Part shown: positions 59,825-64,000 of the stretch, in pieces | How positions within the stretch are numbered: the first letter of the stretch is position 1 | How the letters are laid out: every line of letters starts with the position of its first letter | Assembly (NCBI GenBank): GCA_964400725.1 | Contig: CAYNVS010000012.1 | Coordinates: 1-64,000 of the forward strand | Origin: CAYNVS01 sp964400725 | Lineage (GTDB): Bacteria; Myxococcota_A; SURF-8; CAYNVS01 | DNA: 64,000 nucleotides | Direction: 5' to 3' | The notes under the pieces: model-generated | The model's database searches: none | The model's input: the letters and a program-made list of their open reading frames with translations, nothing else | Told to the model about the DNA's origin: nothing | Position numbers and translations under genes: made by a program

Positions 59825-60835
59825 ATGAAAACGATGAAGATTCTCAGGCAGCGCAGAATCCGCAGAGAGGGACGCGAACCCGTCCCCAAATGGAGACTGG
59901 TGCCGAAAGTCGCTAAAGTTTCCGAAAAGAACCGCTGGGTAACCACCGTTTTGGTGGTTGTCGCGGTGCTGATGTCCGCGGGCGCGCACCTTATGCTCGT
60001 AAGAGCCTCGGTGAAAGATCAGGAGAAAAACAGCTACCTGATGCAAGTAACTCAGCTGCGTAAAGAGCGCGAAGAGAAAAAGCCCGAAGAGAAAAAGCCC
60101 GAAGAGAAAAAGCCCGAAGACAAAACCGGTCCCGGAAACGCCGAAGGCCCAAAAGCCGACGACAAACCCGCCGGTCATAAGTCTATCGACGACGCCCGCA
60201 ATGTGGCTAATACCTCGGCTCTTCTGGGAGCCTTAGATCAAGGCAACGAAGCCATGGATAAGCTGTTCGACGGTTCGGCCATCGACCCCGAACTTGACAA
60301 ATCGCTTGCGGACTTGAATGCCGTTACCGGCGTTGACGCCCGCGGAACGAGCGGCTTGGGCATGATGGGAGCCGGTATGGGCGGCGGCGGCGGAAGCGCT
60401 CTGGGCATGGGCGGCCTCGGAAGCAAAGGAAGAGGCGGCTGGGGTTCCGGATACATGAGAGGCGCTCTGGGCGGCGGCGCGGCCAAAGGCAAACACGGAA
60501 GCAATATGGCGAAAGTCGATCAGGGAGCCATCGGAATTCAAGGCGCCCTTGATAAAGGCATCATCCAGAAAATAATCGAAAAACACCTTAACCAAATCCG
60601 TTTCTGCTACCAGAAAGAACTTAACAAGAACCCCAACCTATACGGCAAAATCACCGTTAAGTTCACCATTTCCGGCAACGGAACGGTTTCGCAGTCGTCA
60701 ATCGCTACGACGACCATGCGCAACAACGCGGTCGAGGACTGCGTAGTAAGAGTAATGCGCAACATTATTTTCCCGGCCCCCAAGAACGGCGGTATAGTTA
60801 TCGTCAACTATCCGTTCGTCTTCAAGCCGATGTAG
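59825..60835 (+). CDS. TonB-like (AgmX/PglI-type) energy-transducing protein
   Basis: The 336-residue protein has a basic cytoplasmic N-terminus, one membrane helix (about 39-59), a repeated EEKKP region (three identical 15-base units), a Gly/Met-rich flexible segment (GMMGAGMGGGGGSALGMGG), and a C-terminal AgmX/PglI-type domain with IIEKHLNQIRFCYQKEL and VEDCVVRVMRNIIFPAP. Two Cys (in RFCYQ and EDCV) match those of the protein at 16972-19560 and are probably disulfide-bonded. It should be driven by the adjacent TolQ-R-R channel and reach through the periplasm to the outer membrane. Confidence 0.88.
   Translation: MKTMKILRQRRIRREGREPVPKWRLVPKVAKVSEKNRWVTTVLVVVAVLMSAGAHLMLVRASVKDQEKNSYLMQVTQLRKEREEKKPEEKKPEEKKPEDKTGPGNAEGPKADDKPAGHKSIDDARNVANTSALLGALDQGNEAMDKLFDGSAIDPELDKSLADLNAVTGVDARGTSGLGMMGAGMGGGGGSALGMGGLGSKGRGGWGSGYMRGALGGGAAKGKHGSNMAKVDQGAIGIQGALDKGIIQKIIEKHLNQIRFCYQKELNKNPNLYGKITVKFTISGNGTVSQSSIATTTMRNNAVEDCVVRVMRNIIFPAPKNGGIVIVNYPFVFKPM
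60071..60115 (+). repeat. 15-bp tandem repeat in the TonB-like gene
   Basis: Three identical 15-base copies (GAAGAGAAAAAGCCC) encode EEKKP and a degenerate fourth follows. The number of copies may vary without shifting the frame. Confidence 0.9.
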
Positions 60836-60876
60836 CGGGTAAAATACGTCGTAACGCTTAATAAAACGAGCTGAAT

Positions 60877-61644
60877 ATGAAAAACAAAATAGCTATCTTT
60901 GCGGTTTTTACGGCGGCGGCGCTCTTTGGGTTCGCGGCCTACGCCGAGGACATTGAGACGGAAAGCAAAGCCGGCGATAAGGAAACGACTGAAAAAAAGG
61001 ATTCTTCCGAATCAATAGTCGCGCCCGAAGAAAAAAAGCAGACTATCACAGATGAACAGGTGAAAGACCCGAATCTGCGCGAATATAAAGACGGCGAAAT
61101 GATTAATATCGTGCAGCGCGGCTTTTATATGTTCGGCAACATGGGTTATTCCTATTTCCTCGGCGACGTCGGGAAGTTTGCTCCGCATGGAGTTGCGGTA
61201 GGATTCGGCCTAGGATACGACGTATTAGATAAATGGCTTCAGGTAGAGCTCGCCGGTATGGCGATTTCGGCTTCGGCCAACATTAAAGACCAAAGCGGCT
61301 TTTTCAAAACCGACGCTAAGCTGTCGGGGAGCCACACTACCGTAATGGGGCTGGTTCAGGTCAACGGAACTTACGCATTTGATCTGCGCCTTTTGGCGAA
61401 ATTAAAAGTCGGCGGCGGAGTCGCGTGGGACGATAAGTACATTAACGGGTATTCCGCCGATTTGGCGAATCAACAGCCCGATAAGGTCGCCAGTATAGGC
61501 GGAGCGATTGCCACGGGTCTGGCGGTTGAGTATTACACTAAAATGCGTAATTTCTCAGTGGGAATGAATATTGACTTCTATTACCTTTTAGCCCCCAAAG
61601 CGATGGCGTTAAGTTTTATTCCTAGCGTTAAATACACGTTCTAA
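60877..61644 (+). CDS. Outer-membrane barrel protein at the end of the TolQ-R-R operon
   Basis: The 255-residue protein has a signal peptide (cleavage near AYA-ED), a Lys/Glu-rich stretch of about 50 residues, then a beta-barrel: QRGFYMFGNMGYSYFLGDV, GVAVGFGLGYDVLDKWLQVEL, TYAFDLRLLAKLKVGGGVAWD, SVGMNIDFYYLLA and a C-terminal FIPSVKYTF that ends in Phe, as expected for BAM substrates. Myxobacterial gliding operons also place a CglE-like barrel after TolQ/R and AgmX-type genes, so this may be the outer-membrane partner. That link is inference. Confidence 0.8.
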   Translation: MKNKIAIFAVFTAAALFGFAAYAEDIETESKAGDKETTEKKDSSESIVAPEEKKQTITDEQVKDPNLREYKDGEMINIVQRGFYMFGNMGYSYFLGDVGKFAPHGVAVGFGLGYDVLDKWLQVELAGMAISASANIKDQSGFFKTDAKLSGSHTTVMGLVQVNGTYAFDLRLLAKLKVGGGVAWDDKYINGYSADLANQQPDKVASIGGAIATGLAVEYYTKMRNFSVGMNIDFYYLLAPKAMALSFIPSVKYTF

Positions 61645-61669
61645 AGCGCGAAAAGTAATTCAAAGTTAA

Positions 61670-61701
61670 AAGCCTCCTTCGTAAGAAGGGGCTTTTTTTT
61701 T
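61670..61701 (+). terminator. Strong terminator of the second TolQ-R-R operon
   Basis: AGCC-T-CCTTC (61671-61680) pairs with GAAGGGGCT (61685-61693), one bulged T, followed by a run of nine T. Confidence 0.92.
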
Positions 61702-61847
61702 GCTTTAAAGAACGGATTAGCGCGTTTTTATACTAATTTCTGGTCATATCGCGGCAAAAGTTTGGCCTTATTCGGATTTAGACGGTTTTGATAAGCGCGG
61801 CTTGCGAGCGTTGCGCCGTAAAAAATTAAATTGCGCAATTGCCGAAG

Positions 61848-63320
61848 TTAATAAGGAAAAGCGGCTTTAGATATTAGCTCAAGCGTCCGCTTTCCGCCGA
61901 TGCCGCCCTTTATAACGACGCGGTCGCCTTGCGCGTTGTAAGTCGGCTCCGCGTTGGCTCCGTCGGTTTTAAGCGTAAATCCGGCTTCTTTGACCCAGCG
62001 CGGAAGTATTATCTGCGAGTCGCCAAGCGACTTATCCTCGTTCCATTGCATAGTAAAAGTGAGCGAGTCGTAGTCCCAGGCGAAATTTAACAATTCTCCC
62101 GAAACGACGGACGGCGCGGGGCGCAAAATCGCCTTAGCGTGCGGATGCCATCTGCCCGTGGTTTTTTCTAAAAAGCCGAAATCGCCGTTGCTTTTGGAAT
62201 ACATCCAAATAAAGGTTCCGGCCATTTTCTCGTCCATCGCCTTGTAAAGAACGAACAAATATTTGTCGAGGTTTGGCGTAGCCGTTTTGCCGCCCATTTC
62301 CCCGAACGCCCACGGCGTTCCCATCGCGGCGGCCATGTCGTCGAACGCGGTTACGGTGTCGATTACGGACTGGTCGTTGCCGTCGTAGTTGGTATTCAGC
62401 TCGATGCTCGTATTGTAGTAATGAGGCGCGAAAACTCCCTCATAGACGCCTTGCGGGCCAGGCATCCAGCATTGCAGGTTTGCGCTTATCAACAGAGACG
62501 GCTCGTAAAAGAACAGCCTGCCGGGTATTACCGGCGAAAGCGCGAGTGCAAATTTTTTATGGAACTCTGCCAGGTATTCGACGTCGAATTCTTCGCCGCG
62601 AGTCGAGCCGGGAAACGGCTCGTTGATGCAATCGAAGCCGATGACAAGCGGATTGCCGGCTATTTTTTCCGCGATTTTTAAGGCCGCCTTACGCTGCCTC
62701 TCCTGAAGATAGTCGCTGCGCCAAAAGGCGTCAAAACAAGCCGTTATTTCGTCGGTAAAGTAGCGCAAAAAGGCCGGATCCGCGGATTGATACGTTTCGT
62801 AATATTTGGAGTCGCAAGCGTATTTCGGCGCGCCGTCGCCGTCAAACCCGACTCCGAAGAAATCTTGGTGCATATCGACCATGACGTAAAGTCCCGCATC
62901 AGTTGCCAGCTTAACGTGTTTAACGACGAGGTCTATGTATTCCTGATTGTAATTCTCAAGCTCCGGTTCGATGCTTGCCCATTCGGTAGGCAGGCGCACC
63001 GCGTTAAAGCCGGATGCGGAGACGTCTATGAATGCCGCGGCGGCGGAGCCCTGTTTTTCGTCCTCAATGTCTTTTAAAAAGTTGTGCGCGACGTTTATGC
63101 CGCGCAGAATAATTGTTTGTCCCGCGGCGTTTTTAATAAATTTTCCCGTCGATGAGTAAAGCGGTTTATCCGCCGTATCGGGTTCGGCCTCTTCTTCGGC
63201 GTCCAGAACGTCTTCGTCTCCGTCGCTTTTTTCCGGGCTTTCGCAGCCTAAAAATAAAAACCCTACAAAGGCGGCAAGCGTTGCGGATAATGCGAAAATA
63301 TACGTCTTTTCTAGTTTCAT
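61848..63320 (-). CDS. GH5 endoglycoceramidase-like lipoprotein
   Basis: The 490-residue protein has a lipoprotein signal (FLFLGC, Cys26), a short acidic tether (DGDEDVLDAEEEAEPD) and a GH5 catalytic domain. Motifs are ILRGINVAHN, FNAVRLPTEWASIEP, LYVMVDMHQDFFGVGFDGDGAP, IGFDCINEPFPGS (acid/base Glu) and WAFGEMGG (nucleophile Glu). MHQDxxG with GDGAP and NEPxxGS is the pattern of the endoglycoceramidase subfamily, which cleaves glycosphingolipids; a beta-sandwich C-terminal domain fits too. The enzyme would be displayed on the cell envelope. Activity on other beta-glucosides is possible. Confidence 0.88.
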   Translation of the reverse strand: MKLEKTYIFALSATLAAFVGFLFLGCESPEKSDGDEDVLDAEEEAEPDTADKPLYSSTGKFIKNAAGQTIILRGINVAHNFLKDIEDEKQGSAAAAFIDVSASGFNAVRLPTEWASIEPELENYNQEYIDLVVKHVKLATDAGLYVMVDMHQDFFGVGFDGDGAPKYACDSKYYETYQSADPAFLRYFTDEITACFDAFWRSDYLQERQRKAALKIAEKIAGNPLVIGFDCINEPFPGSTRGEEFDVEYLAEFHKKFALALSPVIPGRLFFYEPSLLISANLQCWMPGPQGVYEGVFAPHYYNTSIELNTNYDGNDQSVIDTVTAFDDMAAAMGTPWAFGEMGGKTATPNLDKYLFVLYKAMDEKMAGTFIWMYSKSNGDFGFLEKTTGRWHPHAKAILRPAPSVVSGELLNFAWDYDSLTFTMQWNEDKSLGDSQIILPRWVKEAGFTLKTDGANAEPTYNAQGDRVVIKGGIGGKRTLELISKAAFPY

Positions 63321-63329
63321 GCGGTTTCC

Positions 63330-63722
63330 TTATCTTTCTCGCATGGATGTAAGGCCGATGAAGTCGGCGGAGATGTCGTCGTCGCTGCCGCATTCCGCGT
63401 CGGGGCCGCAGCTGCGTATGATAAAGCCGTCGCGGATGAACTCTAGATGGTATTCGTTATGCCAATAATCGAGACTCGCGTCGCGCACCGCGCTGTGCAT
63501 GTTTTCCTTAACCCAAGCGGCGTAATCGGACGGAAACGACTGTCGGCCTTGATAGAAAACTATTAGCTGGTCGCGCTGAGCGTTGACTTCCATTTGCACC
63601 ATCGCGCTCATTCCCCAATTCGCGACTGCCTGAAGGTTCTTTTGCACGTCTTCGCTGAAAACGCCGACGACGGCGGCCAGCGGCGCGACCTTTAACAACA
63701 GTTTAAAAAGGAAGCCCATCAT
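63330..63722 (-). CDS. Small membrane-anchored protein with a GspG-like tail
   Basis: The ATG at 63722 overlaps the stop of the upstream cNMP-binding gene as ATGA, which decides the start. The 130-residue protein has an N-terminal hydrophobic segment (FLFKLLLKVAPLAAVVGVF) without the prepilin Gly-Phe-Thr cleavage site, a helical middle, and a C-terminus (YWHNEYHLEFIRDGFIIRSCGPDAECGSDDDI) that resembles the GspG signature, in which Gly-Pro-Asp and DDI bind calcium. It could be a diverged pseudopilin-like protein. Coupling to a cNMP-binding protein is seen but not explained. Confidence 0.7.
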   Translation of the reverse strand: MMGFLFKLLLKVAPLAAVVGVFSEDVQKNLQAVANWGMSAMVQMEVNAQRDQLIVFYQGRQSFPSDYAAWVKENMHSAVRDASLDYWHNEYHLEFIRDGFIIRSCGPDAECGSDDDISADFIGLTSMRER

Positions 63723-64000
63723 ACCACCCCCTTCCACTGCGCGCGGGTTCGGGCTTTCATTTCAAGCATTGAGCCGAACTCTACGTTGGAAAGAGCAAGT
63801 TCGATGAACTGCGCCCTTGTAATGGAAAGAAGCGTCGTCTTTTGCGTGGCGACAATTGTGGCCGTACGCGGAACGTTGGCTATGAGGGCTATTTCGCCGA
63901 AATAATCCCCTTGTTTCAGCCTGCCGACCTCCTTGCCGTCGATAACCGCCTTAACTTCTCCTTCTTTTATAATATAAAAGCTGTCGGCGTTTTGGTCGCC
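63719..64000 (-). CDS. Cyclic-nucleotide-binding domain protein, start outside the window
   Basis: The last 93 residues are present. They form most of a cNMP-binding (CAP-family effector) domain: DSFYIIKEGEVKAVIDGKEV, LKQGDYFGEIALIANVPRTA (phosphate-binding cassette with Glu and Arg) and TLLSITRAQFIELA. No helix-turn-helix follows before the stop at 63719, so this is a stand-alone domain or the C-terminal part of a larger protein. cAMP or cGMP as ligand is inferred from the intact GEIAL...PRTA cassette. Confidence 0.88.
   Translation of the reverse strand, partial: GDQNADSFYIIKEGEVKAVIDGKEVGRLKQGDYFGEIALIANVPRTATIVATQKTTLLSITRAQFIELALSNVEFGSMLEMKARTRAQWKGVV

Noticed and set aside
1..64000. 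CRISPR array, prophage, integron or toxin-antitoxin pair
   Set aside because: No regularly spaced direct repeats with unique spacers, no integrase or phage structural genes, and no recognised toxin-antitoxin pair were seen; the only repeats are short coding ones and one IS element.

Overview
The window reads as a chromosomal segment of a Gram-negative bacterium related to Myxococcota / deltaproteobacteria. The evidence is: a C-terminal anchor of the MYXO-CTERM kind (35901-36437); two proteins with AgmX/PglI-type (TonB-like) C-termini; two TolQ-TolR-TolR proton-channel sets; a CarD regulator; a membrane-tethered eukaryote-like kinase; and many Cys-rich lipoproteins with acidic Glu/Asp tethers. 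The assignment is inference from gene content, not from a marker-gene tree. There is no phage, plasmid or CRISPR array. Most genes are GC-rich. Two AT-richer patches stand out: 24.4-26.8 kb (lipoprotein plus zinc metalloprotease) and 45.5-46.7 kb (HNH nuclease).

Layout. 0-0.5 kb: two small Cys-rich lipoproteins on the minus strand, one broken by an in-frame TAA. 0.6-3.3 kb: the rpmH-rnpA-yidD-yidC cluster. 3.4-6.2 kb: a small unknown protein, a lipid-kinase-like protein and a frameshifted IS630-type element. 6.3-10.2 kb: tRNA-Pro, a pair of DsbD-alpha-like exported proteins, tRNA-Lys, holA and a protein kinase. 10.2-21.1 kb, minus strand: an unknown protein coupled to an ABC-F ATPase, a duplicated exported pair behind hutH, then deoC, a zinc-ribbon/GYF/AgmX-type protein and a Cys-rich lipoprotein. 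21.4-28.9 kb: lipoproteins, the metalloprotease with a poly-C tract between its ribosome binding site and its signal peptide, a DUF523/DUF1722 protein with a 57-residue membrane microprotein in front, and a beta-barrel protein. 29-33.4 kb: a POT peptide transporter with a large insertion and a GH57 enzyme. 33.4-39.6 kb: carD, beta-propeller and Cys-rich surface proteins, a GAF protein and dacB. 39.6-48.6 kb: a tightly packed minus-strand pyrimidine operon (pyrR, an HNH gene, pyrB, a dihydroorotase pseudo-enzyme, pgi/pmi, an Svf1/AttH-like protein, a double-domain ThyX, running into dacB) behind an M29 aminopeptidase. 49-55.3 kb: nitroreductase, sthA, the first TolQ-R-R set, nadA and a zinc-ribbon membrane protein. 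55.7-61.6 kb: a HEAT-repeat lipoprotein, a long gap holding a likely structured RNA, and the second TolQ-R-R set with its TonB-like partner and a barrel. 61.8-64 kb: a GH5 endoglycoceramidase-like lipoprotein, a GspG-like small protein and a cyclic-nucleotide-binding protein cut by the window edge.

Strongest leads: (i) the metalloprotease at 25277-26702 looks phase-variable. A perfect Shine-Dalgarno and ATG lie upstream of a C12 tract, and removing one C joins that ATG to the signal peptide. (ii) Complementary loss of active-site motifs in the duplicated ThyX. (iii) A dihydroorotase that has lost its metal ligands next to pyrB. (iv) A promoter-driven, nested-stem RNA candidate at 57742-57913. 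(v) rnpA with no ATG, GTG or TTG upstream of its conserved N-terminus. (vi) Repeated TolQ-R-R machinery.
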